DNA from: Geosiphon pyriformis
Lineage: Eukaryota > Glomeromycota > Glomeromycetes > Archaeosporales > Geosiphonaceae
Length of the DNA: 64,000 nucleotides
Reading direction: 5' to 3'
Assembly: GCA_016748015.1 (NCBI GenBank)
Contig: JAAOMT010000764.1
Location: 1-64,000, forward strand
The notes beneath the pieces were generated by a model that searched no databases, was not told the DNA's origin, and worked only from the letters and a program-made list of their open reading frames with translations. Made by a program: the position numbers and the translations under genes. Position 1 is the stretch's first letter, and the number at the start of each line of letters is the position of its first letter. Positions 11,201 to 23,404 of the stretch are shown here, piece after piece.

Positions 11201-14200
11201 TTAATTAAAGTATATTACAAAAATAAACATATTATAAATAAAAAAAACATATTCTTAATTTTGTATTTAATTAAAATTACTACTGTTTTGTTATTATTTA
11301 TAGCTATATTATTTAAACAAAAAATTTACTTACAATATTTAAAATATTTATATAATTATATAGCTATTATTAATATAAATATATTCATAAAAAATGTTTT
11401 TTAAAACAGAAAAATTGTTATTATAAAAAATTTTATTATTTTTACAAGCTTTAAAAATTTTATTTAACAAAATTTTTAATAAATTATTAGAATTATAAGT
11501 TTTGTGTATTATTAGAATATTATTTAATTATAAAATTTAAAAATTATTGAAATTTAAGCTTTTTTTAAAAGTTTAAAATTTTTATTATTATTATACATAA
11601 ATTTAAAAGATTTAATAACAATTTTAAAACTTATTTAGAACTTAACTATTTTTTAAATAAATTTTTTACAATATCGAACAGTTTATTATAACTAATATAT
11701 TTTACAATACAGAAAAAACAATTATTATTTATATGGTTTAAAGTTTATATTAATATTTTTAAACAATAAAAATATTTTTACAAACTAAATATTTGTATAT
11801 TTAATTTTTTATAATAATATTTATTTTAAATTTAATAGCTTTAAAATTTAAAAAAATATTACTTTTAACAATTAAGTAATTTAAAATAACTTTTTTAAAA
11901 AGATATGTTAATATTTTTTTAAATATACAATTTTTATTAATTGTAAAATTCTTAATATGTTTGTTTATATATACTTAAATTCTAAATTTTTTAATTGTTT
12001 TAACTTTATTTATCTTAGAATTATAATAAAACTTTTTAATAATTAAACAAAAACAGATTTAAGTTTGTAAAATAATTATAAATATTTAACAAAATCTGAA
12101 ATTTATTGGTCTTTAAAAAAAACCAAAAATTACTAAATAAGTATTATTTTGTATTTTTTAATAAAATTATGCTAAACAAAAGTTTTTAAGATCTTTGAAA
12201 CAAATTTTTTTAAAAACCTAAAAATATTTTATTAATTATTTTATTGAATTTGCGAAATTTTGTTTTTATAAATATTTTATATAATATTCAGATTAATAAT
12301 AGCTTTGGCTTTTTTAAAAACCCAATATGTAATCCAAAATTAAATTTCTAAATTATTTTATCAATCTTGTTAAATTTATATTTTTAACAATTTTTATTGG
12401 TCTGTTTTTAAGTTATGTTAACTTAAATATTTAAAAAACCATTTAAATTAAGCTTAATTAAAATTAAACAATAATTTATATTAAAATATTTCTTTATTTT
12501 ATTAATTTTTTAATTGACCAAAATATTAAACAAATTTTTATTGGTTAAAACAAATTTTAATATTTTTAAAATTGTATTATGTAAAAATATTTATTAAAAA
12601 ACTTTTATTAAAAAAGTTATATAGATTTAAATTCAAAATTAGAACTGTATTTTGTGTTATTTTTATTGAAATTATTTTTTATTATTACAAAAGTATTTTT
12701 ATTAATTATAACTGCTTAAAAAACTTTTTTTCAATAAAAATTTTTACATAAAATAATTTGTTTTTAAACAAAAATTTAATAACTAAAAACCTATTAAAAA
12801 TTTCAAAAATCTTAAAAAAATATTTAATCATATTATTGTTAACAATTATTATTATTTCAGAGTTTTTAAAATCCGAATTTTTTTTAAATTTATATATAAT
12901 TTAAAGACTAACTTCTTTTTTAATTTAGTTTTTATTATAATTAAAATAATCTTACCGGATTTTTTATGTTATTTTATTATATTAATTTATTTAACATAAT
13001 TATTTATTTTTTTTTATATTAAAATAATAATTTTTAAATATGTTTAATTATTGCAATATGAATTAAAATTATATATATATATATTATTAAGTTTATAAAT
13101 ATTATTATTAAATTTTTAATGTTTTTTTTTCAATTTTTTTATTGTTTTATTCTTTTTTAATTTACTTTATAAAATTAACAAAGCTGTATTTTAATTCAAT
13201 AATACATAAATTAAAAAATTTTAAAATTAATAAAAAAAGTTTTACACTTAAAAAAAACTATTACCAATTAAAAATTTAATTTAATTAATAATAACTGAAT
13301 TTTAGTAATTTGTATTCATATTTTTTACTAAAAAAAATAAAATAATTAATAAAAACTTGTTTTTTAGCATATCTATATAGACTAATTATTATTTATTAAA
13401 CTTAAATAATTTTTTTTAATAGATTTTTGAATTTTATATTGAAATTATATTTTAATATTATATAACGAAAATAATTATACTTAACATAAAAAGGCAAAAT
13501 TAATATAATTTAACATAAATTTATATTATTAAAAACTAAAATTGTGTTAAAAACATTTTAAAAATTTTTTAAATTTAAAATAAATAGTAATATATCTAAT
13601 TTAATTATATAAATTTTTTCATTATAAAAATTCAAAAATACCAAAAATTATGTGTAATTATACTTATTAGTAAAAAATACAATAAAGCTTAATGTTTATT
13701 TTTTTTATAATTTCTTATTAATATTAGTTTAAACAATATATACACAATTTTTTTATAAATACAAATTATTTAAAATCAATTACACAATTTTTAAATAAAT
13801 AAATTCAATTATGACTTTTTATTATAATCTAATAAACTATATTTTATTAATATTACTTGATTAAACTTAGAAAAAAAAATTTTATAACTATTTTAAAAAT
13901 ATTAATAAAATTTTTTTTAATAATTTTTTTTTAATTTGTATAAATATTTAAAAAATACTATTTTTTATAGTTAATGTTTTAAGTTTTTTTAAATATATAT
14001 ATAAATTTTAAATTTTAAAAAAATAAAAAACTGGTCTTGATATTTTTTAAAGTTAAATCTATAGAACCATTAAAAATTTTTTAGTTTTACTTAAAATAAA
14101 GCTTATTTTTTTTATTAAAGATTCTTTTTTTTTAGTATTAGAGTTTATACACTAATTATTATGAAAACTAGTTACTTTATTGCTTTAAATAATAGGCTTT

Positions 14201-15673
14201 TTTATAAACATATTAGTATTAGTTTTAATTAGTATAATTTTATTAACTAATTTCTTTAAAAATAAAACCTTAATGCCAAAATTCTTAATATTTTTATTTG
14301 ATTTAACAAACTTATATTTAGTAATGCCTTTTTTATATCGGAATAAATTTTTTTCTGTTTTTTCAAATATAACTTTAATAATATTATCTATTTTTAATTT
14401 AAAATATATTAAAAAAAATAGCTTAAAAGATAAACTAAATATAAAAAAAAGTATAAAATATTTTTTGGATTATTTTTTTGCTTTTTTTATAGTTTAAAAA
14501 TTAACAAGAGAAAGAGTTTTTTAAAATATTAATAGCTATATATAAAGTTTATATTTATTATATTTTTAATTTAAAGCTTTTTATAAAATTACATAAATAA
14601 TTATAACCAAAAAAAAACTTTCCATTTGTTAAACTTTTATTTATTTAAGTTTTTTAAATTGTAAATAATTTTAAAAATTTAAATAAAAAATTAAATTTTT
14701 TTTTAAAAAATAATTATTTATTAATAAATTTTATTTTTTGCTTAAATTTAATTATTTAATTTTTACCTTAAATATTATTATTGAAATAACATTTTAAACA
14801 ATAACAAAAGTCAAAAAAAGTAAATTATAAAAAAGTGTTATTGTTGTTTTTGATTTTCATGGTTTTTTATAAATAAGTTTCATTATACTTATGGTGAATT
14901 TACATTCATTATTATTTTGTAAAAAAAATGGGTAAACCAAAAATAGTAAAAATATTAAGCAAAAATACAGTTAGATTTATAGTTTTTAGAAAAGTAATAA
15001 CAATCAAAAAATTTTAATTTAAATATAAGAAGTTAATTATTAAAATTAAATAAAAATCAATTGGCCAAAAAAACTTTTTACAATAATTAAAAACTAGTTT
15101 TTTAAACAAATATAAACATGTATTATTTAACAAAACTTTTTATTTTATTTTATTTTATTTTGTTTTACATTATTAAAATTAATATAAATTTTAAAAATTT
15201 GTTTAATTATAAATAAATTTTAAATTTAATCTTAATGCTTAATTTTCAAATGGTTGCAACTCCAATTTAAATAAATACAATTAGTTGTAATCCGTAAAAT
15301 GCTTATTTATTACATTTGCAATTTTCATTTTTAGTAATAATATAATATAATATTTTTTAAAGCCACAAATTTTTGATTTTCTCAGTGTGACAATATTAAG
15401 ATTTAATGTTAGATAAGTGCGAATCCAAATTCTAATTAAAATTTAGAAGCTTAAAAATTCAATTAGAATTTTTGTGTTTATTACTTCCAGATTTAACTAT
15501 TGACACAATGATTCTGCTCTGTTTAAAGTTTAAACAAGGTTTTCAACAATTTTGTCTCCTTTCAGACCAAATAACTTGTATTTAATTTTTAATGGGGATA
15601 ACTTAATATTTTACAGTTTTTTTGTATAAACTTCAAAATAATCAATTTTTTTTTAAAACACATAGCATATATT
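8263..15673. other. Gene desert, extremely AT-rich
   Basis: The first 500-700 bases should carry the amylase promoter. From about 8900 to 15350 the sequence is nearly all A and T, with only scattered G or C and very few CG dinucleotides. Stop codons are dense in all frames. The longest open frame (14273-14497, 74 codons, almost only Phe/Leu/Ile/Lys/Asn) has the composition expected by chance. No gene, RNA or intact mobile element is visible. Confidence 0.6.
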
Positions 15674-16258
15674 TTAAAAATTTATTTTTTCGACTTGAAT
15701 GGCAGTTAAATATTTTACAGTTAAATTAATTGAATAGCATATTTCAATGTAATAGTTTTGAAATAATCCATCATTAAAGCTTCCAATATCTTCTTTATTT
15801 TTGAACATTTGTATAACCAAAGATATTCTTAAATCTTTTCGCACAGCAACTTGTTGGATCAAATATTCTTCCTTGTAAAGAGCATTAATACGAAAACGTT
15901 TCTCGGGTGAAATTTGAGGCATTGAGATTTTAAGAATACCCTTATTAGTACCAAGTTGTAAGAAACAATTGTCATGTATAGTTGCCTTAATTAGTCCCGA
16001 AGTCTCATGTTCGAAATATACATAAAAATTTATACCAGAACCATTATAAAATAATTTATTTTTAAGTTTAGACAATTAAAATAAGACTCCTTTTTTTTGT
16101 TTACAACCCTTAAATAAAAAATAATTCGAAATTCTAAATTTTTTACGGTATTCGTTTCTTCTATGGGCCACTGTATCTAATGGATTCGAGTTTGGGTTTT
16201 TGGAATACTTCAAACCGTCCCAGTTTATAGAACTTTTGGGAAGAAAATTTGGTTCATT
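15674..16258 (-). pseudogene. Unrecognised reading frame with one internal stop
   Basis: Reading the minus strand from 16258 to 15674, one frame of about 195 codons is open except for a TAA at 16076-16078. Composition on both sides of the stop is protein-like (WDGLKYSKNPNSNPLDTVA and AHRRNEYRKKFRIS upstream; YFEHETSGLIKATIHDN and KISMPQISPEKRFRI downstream). It is clearly unlike the AT desert next to it. No in-frame ATG opens it, and a TAA precedes it at its 5' edge. It may be a decayed gene, or the last exons of a gene whose intron removes the stop, though I found no clean GT-AG pair that does so. I do not recognise the family. Confidence 0.4.
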
Positions 16259-16775
16259 TTAATTGGTTGAATCTTGTTATTGGCTTTTATCTCTTTACCA
16301 GAAAAAGTATCACTTAGAACCAATTATTAATACAGCCAATTATGAATTAAAAATTCAAATGCTAATATTCTATTAGGGGTTTCATTTTTTATAAGTAAAG
16401 ACAGGGACCTAATATTAATTAAATATTTAATATAAAATGTATTGAATGATTTAGTAAAGCTTGAATCAAAAAATATTAGCGTTCTTTAATTTTTTCTCAA
16501 GGCGCCCAAATTCAAACGATAATTAACACTATGAACCCTCCTTTTATTCCCCGTAAGCATTTTTATTAATCATCAATTTGAAACGGTCTTATGAACATAT
16601 CAGCGCCAATTTAAAACCCACACACAAAATGTTCATAGTAACAATTATTTAAACTTTTTTATTAATATAAATTAAATATCTCTTTTTCTAAAAAAAAAAC
16701 TTTTCAACACCTCAAACCTCCACTCCTTCTACTCTCTTCCTCTCCTTTTTCCTCGCACGAACGACCAGCCAGCCT

Positions 16776-19700
16776 TCAAATGGAGGTGGTGATACCACTC
16801 CGACCTGCCAGGGACCTCCACTTTCGTTGCGGGTCGTTCGGCAGAGGGAACAACTCCTCCTTTCCCCGAGAAGACCCACTTGAGGAAAATATTTTCGGCC
16901 GGTACTCGGGGAGTTCCTCCATTACACTTTTATTTTAGGAAAATGAAATATACATCATTTTTTCGGAATTAAATATATATGCCTCAAACTATGTTTACCT
17001 GCTGTTTCTAAACTTCTCTACCAACGCCACCTTGCCTTGAATGTTGGCATAGGCAAGTTCACACACCTTGTCAGAATTGAAACGACTCCATCGCTTCCCA
17101 ACACGAGTTTTAGCAAATGACAGAACAGCACTTATATAGCATAATAAAGAAATAAAAATTCAATATGTTTTTAAAAAGATATAAATGAATTCACGTTGTA
17201 CTTACTTAGCATCCACAAAATTAATGAATGCATATCCGACATTGCAGCGATTTTTGAAATCCATTCTCAAATACACAAAGTCATATTGACCTTTATGTGT
17301 TTCGTCAAGAGTTTCCAACAACATACGCTGATATTAAAAAGACAACCGTTTTAGTATAAGTGAAAATATCTCGTGTTATGAAATTGAGAGTAGTCATCTA
17401 CCTGAGTGTATTTGTTGGGAATGTTTCTAATCATAAAAGTCGTGCGTTGATCCTCCCCTTTGGCAAATTGATGAGCCAGTTTTAGCTTGGGATGTTTCTG
17501 AAAAGTTTGTATCTTAGAGTAGCTTACCAGTGCTGATCTTTTCCAAGTCAAGTGTGTTCTTAGCAGGAATAGTCCTATCACCAGATGTAACGACTGTGCT
17601 GTTATTAGGGCCTGTTAGTCTTTTACTTGCACGGCCATTGGTTCTCGTGCTGCTATCTTCGTCTTCGACTTGCTTGATTGAGTCGGTTCTTGTTGATATA
17701 TTCAGAAAAATTTTCGTTTCCTCGGAATTACTATCGGATTCAGAGGAAAAAGATACGCGCGAGTTTTCCGAACTGACCCCAATTTGTTGAGCTGATCCAG
17801 CGAAGGAGTTTTTGAGATCAGCGCCCCGAACATTTTGTGAATAAAATAATTCTCTTGACTGAAAATTTTTTGAGCTTTTACGTATTTCATTGTTGGGTGA
17901 ATCGGCCGAGCTATTCAAAGACAATGAAGCATCATAGGAATGGTCTGAGATGACCCGATCATTAACTTTCTGATCCTTCTTTTCAAGAAATTTGTTCAAC
18001 ATCTGCCAAGAGCATATGCCATGATTGTAATAATCAAGTTGAAATGCTGCGTTCTAAAATTAAAAAAAGTTATTATGCGATTTCACAAAACATCATGACA
18101 GCCTTGATATAAATTTACCCATATGATCTTCCCGTTTAGGATTTCTTTGGCACAAAATGCATCACGGGTATCATAATATTCAATCAAAATCATTTGTTTA
18201 TTTTCCTCTGTTAGTTTTTTGAACGCACGGATATCCCCATATAACTCGAATTCCTTCTGCGTAATGGAGAGAGAAAATTTAATAAAAAAATGTATAACCT
18301 AGGTAGCTGCACTAATCATGATGCAGGCTAAAATTTAATTTTACCATTATGCTGGACTCCCCGAGCATTTGGCCCAAAGGTTTCAGTATTAAAACTCCTT
18401 CGTTATCCCATTCCCAAGATTCGGAGTCATCTTGCCTCGAAGTCTGACCACAATTGATTTAACCAAATACCGAATACCATGACAACTATTTAATTATTTT
18501 TTTAATTACCTGTTTGGAAAAGGGTCTTGCACAAAACTGAACGACAAGACGTTTCCCGTAGATAGATTGACCTTGAAGCTGACGATGAGCTTTCATTGCA
18601 TCTCGAATGTCGTAAAAAACAACATAGATAAAGCCGTGGGTGGCTAAGAATTTGACAAATATGTCATTGACGTCTCCTTGCGCCTGGGATTGGAAGGTGT
18701 AAATAAAATAAAATAAAATTTAGGGATTCGCATCCTAATAAATATCACAGGAATTCAAAATTTCAGAACCAATTTACCTGAATAATTTGAGAAAGAGTCC
18801 AAATATTGATATCTTTCGGCAAATTTCCAACGCATAACCATCGGGATGGAGCTCCACCCCAAAAGTTGCCAAATTTTGATGGAGCGGAAAGAACCGAGGC
18901 TTGCCCTCTTGAAAATTCTGAATGATGGGGTGGCAATGGGAATTGAGATCCGTAATAATATTTATTTTGGTTTTGATGGGCGCCAGGCTGGAAATAAAGT
19001 ACTCCATTGCTCTCTTGAGCAACCGATAGCTGTTGTTCCTTAGAACGTTCTTCTTTAAGGGAGAAAAAATGATGCGCAAGGTTGCACAAGGTGTCTTCGT
19101 CCAATACTTTGCTCGATCTCTCGGATGAGTTAGAGTTTCGATTAGGACTTCCAGGCGGAGTAAGGATGTCTAAAATAAATTTGGCTTCCTCGGAAAAAGG
19201 ACAAGCCTTGAAATTTTTATCTGTTTCAATGTTGAAAGAAGCGGCAGCAGATTTATCCTCTAAAAAAGGGTCAAAAGATTTTGATTTTTCATAATTTGGG
19301 GGAGTAATGCGCCCATGCCACGGTGGGGCAATTGGGTCAAGATGTTTAACCGTAGAAATTGATTTAGAAGCCGAGTATTTAGAAGCATTGAAAGGTAGAA
19401 TAGAAGAAAAAGTCGAAGCCGAATTTTTAAAGCTATGATCGTAGGATGGTTTTGGAGTTGAAACAAATGCTGAATTTTCAATGGGGTTCGTAAAATTGGG
19501 TGCATACTTGGCACCGAGTATGAATTGATCGTATATTATAGCCGGGACATTTTTATTGGACTTGGGAGTATCAACCGAATGAACAATATCGAATTTTTGT
19601 TCAAGAGCCGAATGATCATCCGAAGTCCTTAAATACTGGGGACTATAAGCCTTGGAGCTCGGGGGGATTATAGGGATCACACCAATCGACTCTAATAAAG

Positions 19701-20035
19701 ATCAACATACATAGGATTTAAGGTAATTAGTCATGGAAAAGGAAGTGAAAGATGAATTCATTTTTGAAAACTTACCTTTTGTTTCTTTGATGAGAGGTGG
19801 GATAAGTCATGTTTAAAGTAAGAAAGAATTGACATTATATTTTAATTATAATTTAAAAAAGAATAAGGTTTTGAAATTTATATTAGTTAATTATTTTACC
19901 AGACATCAATTTTGAGTTGCCCTCATGATTAATCGAAGATGCCTCAGAGTTTTCTGCGGAATCATTTCCCAATAATTGTGGAGAAATTTCTTCTTGCGAC
20001 AAGAAGCCTGAGAACTGGTTTAAAACATTTGACAT
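16776..20035 (-). CDS. Mei2-like RNA-binding protein with three RRMs
   Basis: Ten exons in gene order: 20035-19900, 19691-18778, 18683-18510, 18443-18345, 18256-18119, 18053-17528, 17457-17402, 17327-17206, 17130-16999 and 16926-16776. They give 815 residues and TGA, with all phases matching. Residues 1-325 are low-complexity, rich in Ser and Pro. RRM1 is about 328-405 (RWLCVGNLP, GFIYVVFYDIRDA). RRM2 is about 425-510 (EFELYGDIRAF, ILIEYYDTRDA). A Ser-rich linker follows. The C-terminal Mei2-type RRM is about 667-785: RTTFMIRNIPNKYTQ, YDFVYLRMDFKNRCNVGYAF, LAYANIQGK and EYRPKIF. Mei2 family proteins bind RNA and drive meiosis in fission yeast; in other fungi and plants they regulate development. 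Another in-frame ATG at 20110 would add 25 residues. The 20035 start leaves room for a 5' UTR below the CRE-like site. Confidence 0.9.
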
Positions 20036-23000
20036 TTTATTGTTTTTAATACCTGTAATATTAATAAATTTAAAATGTAATTTGGTCAAATAAAGAGAAA
20101 TCGCGCTCATATATATTAAACATTAGTGACGTGACGTCACCTACAGGAGACGAACCTTTTTACAGAAGATACAGTAGACTTTAGAAGACCCTTTCGAGTA
20201 ATCTATAATTGAAGTTGTAAGTGAAATAAAAGAGACGAAGAGAGGAAAGTTAGTTCATTATGAAAGAAAGGCTTAGTCTAGGATAGGAATGATATGAGGC
20301 GTAGTAAGAAGTCAAAAAGAAAGGGATTAATTGAAAATGAAATATCGAAATATTAAAGTGAAGGTGGGAGGTGTCTTGACAAGTGGTTAATTTTGTAAAA
20401 TTTTTAGAAAAGCATAAAAAAAACTAAAAGTAATGAGGAATAGGAAAGAAATGCAAAGGGTTTAAATTTGTTTTCACAAAACGCAACGCGTTAAATTCCA
20501 TAGCGGTTAAAAACTAGTTCTTAAAAACTAAGAAAAATTTCTATTTTAATTGGAGGAGGAAAAAGCAGAAGGAAAAATGCATAACCTGTGATGGTGTGTT
20601 AGTGTCAATAGAAGAAGCGACAATAAATAATTTCAGGAGAGAAGGGTTTGGTTCTTTATATAAGTTGAATGATTAATTGAAAGTGGGGTCATAGGTCAAC
20701 TTAAATTTGAGGGGAGGGTGTGACTTCAGCATATATTCACCGCAGTTTTTCCTATTGTTCATAAGGAAAATACCCCTACTCTTTAACTTTCTGATCTGTT
20801 TGTGACTAAGATTTTGATTTTTATCTGTGATCATTAGTTTAACTAAATTGATAAATCGATGATATATTAAATTTTCTAAAATGTTTTATTAATTAAACTT
20901 TTTTAATTGATTGATTATTAGTTTTCTTTTTCGGTAAGATGATTCCGGAGATTTATATGTAGTAATCAGAATTCTTAAAATTTGGGTCTACTAATAATAA
21001 AAAATTGATTATCAAAGATTAGCTTTTGAATTGCAGGATTTTTTTTGATTAGAAAGTTGATAGCAAAGAGAATTCATTATTATTATTATTATTATTATTT
21101 CTCTTCGTTTTCATTTTCGTTTTCGTTGTTTTCCTTTTCGCTTCGCTTCAAAAATAAAGAATTTCGAGGATATGTCGTACAACAGATGTCAAAAAACATT
21201 AATTTTTGATAAATAGAAGATCTTTCCCATAAAATGGGGCCTGAATCTTGATAATCACCATGTGCCATTAAATATACATGCATCAACTTTATTTTCCCGT
21301 AGTTAAATGCATTACCGATCAGTCGGATCTGAAAATTAATCTGGTAAAAATTTCATCATTGTTCACATCAATCAATCATTGTGGAGAATTTTCATTTCGC
21401 GATTAACCGGAACCTTTTAAATATAAGTTCGATTGGATAGATTTTGAAAGTTATATAAAATTCTTAATTCGGGTAAGTTTTTTAAAAAATTAATAGAAAA
21501 CAAGGAAAAATATTTATCAAATCATCAGGAAAATATATTGAAATGAAACCAAATAATAGTTGTTTTTATTCCACGGTATTATTTATTAAGATAAAAATTA
21601 ATTTTTTTTATTTGTTAAATTCTAAAAGTATTATATAAATATTTGAATGAATAAATGAATAAATGAATAAATAAATGTTTTGTTACATTTAATCATTCAG
21701 TCTGTTTTTTCAAGAAAATATTAAAATAATATTTTTTATTAAACATTTATATCAATAATTATTTATTATTTATCTATTAATTAAAAAATTAAAAATCTGT
21801 ATTAATTTTTTAATTATTTAATTCATTAAAAAAAAATATCTTTTTTGCTTAAATAATTGATTACAATTAAAGTTAATTTTTTAAGCCCAAGTTAATATAA
21901 AAATTTTACAAATTAATAAATTATTTTATTTGTAAAAAGACAATATTTAATAAATAAAACTTGTATAAAATTATAATAATAGTTGTGTTATTATTTTTTA
22001 TTAACAATTAACAATTAAAAATTAAAAATTAATATTTTGAAACTAATTTTCTTTATTAAATAATTTACATATGAAAATTTTTTTTTGTTATTTTAATTCT
22101 TATTTAATTTTATTACTATTAATTATTTTTAATTTTTGAAATTTTATTTTAATAAATAATAAATATATTAAAAAAATATTTAGAAACAATATTTGAATTT
22201 TAAATATATTTTAAAAATTAAAACTCAAAATATATTTCAAATAAATAATTAAAATAAACAGTATTAATTTAAATTAAAACTCCGAAATTTTGAATTGGTT
22301 AAATTATAAATATTTATGTTATATCAATATTTTTTCAAAAAAAAATTATTATTCTATACTATATATATATATATTAAAATTAACAAAAATTTTAATTAAT
22401 GATAAGTTGTAACCTTAATTAAAATTTTTATTACACATATATTATTTTTAACCAAAATATACTAATTTACACAATTTTTTAAATTTTAAAAATAAACTCA
22501 ATTGAATTAATATTTCACTTTAAAATTTCATTAAACATTTTTGTTTTTATGTTATAATGACCTTTCTATAAATGAATGCACCTTTAAAAAAAACTTAAAG
22601 CTACAATTCTTAAAAGAAAGACTTCATTTTTACAGTAATTTGAAACCTAAAATTTTTTACTCCAATTCATTGTCAATTTCAATAATTTGCAAATTTGGGG
22701 TTCCTTTTCTTGGAAAGCCCCATATGATTACAGATAATTTTTCCATTAAAATCATTTTTTCAATAATATTGCTGCAAATTTGAAATTTGACATTTTTAAA
22801 AGCTTTGAAATGAATCAGGAAAATTAAAAATGTTAATTCACCAAAGCACTCCCCGGATATGGTTTTTTATCTAGCTTGCTATTTCAACAAATTTTATTGC
22901 CATAAAAAATACATGTATACTTCAAACCCATTGAATCCTAAAATAGCCGATATTTTGGAGCTCAAAAGATTATAGTGCCTAACTTGCTTTCATCTTTTTG

Positions 23001-23404
23001 TTTTCTGAAAGATCATCATAACGATTCATCTATGATGCCATCTATTTCTAATATCATGTTTAGTCTTTTGCTAGATTCTTATAAATTATGTGGCTTCCAA
23101 AAAAATTCGAAAGGTGCTAAAGTCCAATTTTTGACTTTTTACATATTTACAAAGTCAAGACACCAATAATTTGTTGTCATTTTTGTGGTGTGAAAGCTCA
23201 CGTGTTTCTACAGAATTGGTGGCGCCTTCATATGAAAATATGCAGGATCCCACAATTTACTCCCGAATCTCCTTTCAAGGCAGCCTATTGCAAAAAAAAA
23301 TTCGAGATTTTTATTAGAGGGAGAAAAAAACTTTTCATCATATCATACCATTCCATCGATCGTCTGTTTTGTTTCCATCACTGATATAATCGAGGAAAAT
23401 AAAC
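20036..23404. other. Divergent intergenic region between Mei2-like and asparaginase genes
   Basis: Holds the promoters of both flanking genes. About 20140-20800 has moderate GC. 21077-21100 is a short ATT run followed by TTTTCGTTTTC-type repeats. 21480-22530 is an AT-rich island with an AATGAATA-type repeat at about 21645-21680. An E-box palindrome CACGTG at 23199-23204 lies 200 bp before the asparaginase ATG. Short open frames at 22541-22783 and 22975-23384 show no family resemblance. Confidence 0.4.
20132..20139. promoter_or_regulatory. CRE/ATF-type palindrome in the Mei2-like promoter
   Basis: TGACGTCA, inside the perfect 10-bp palindrome GTGACGTCAC (20131-20140) and preceded directly by another TGACG half-site (20127-20131). 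It lies about 100 bp upstream of the 20035 start. TGACGTCA is the known binding site of fungal Atf/CREB bZIP factors. Binding here is inferred. Confidence 0.55.

Noticed and set aside
9000-15300. Small open frames in the A/T desert (for example 9153-9350 and 14273-14497)
   Set aside because: Composition is only what A/T codons give, there are no motifs, and lengths are near chance.
19776-19800. Possible extra exon of the Mei2-like gene ending at a GTAAGT donor (reads PPLIKETK)
   Set aside because: A stop lies just upstream with no acceptor between. Exons 20035-19900 and 19691-18778 join directly in phase without it.
20036-20110. Upstream in-frame ATG at 20110 as start of the Mei2-like protein
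   Set aside because: It would leave about 20 bp to the CRE-like site, too little for a 5' UTR. The added 25 residues show no feature; kept only as an alternative.
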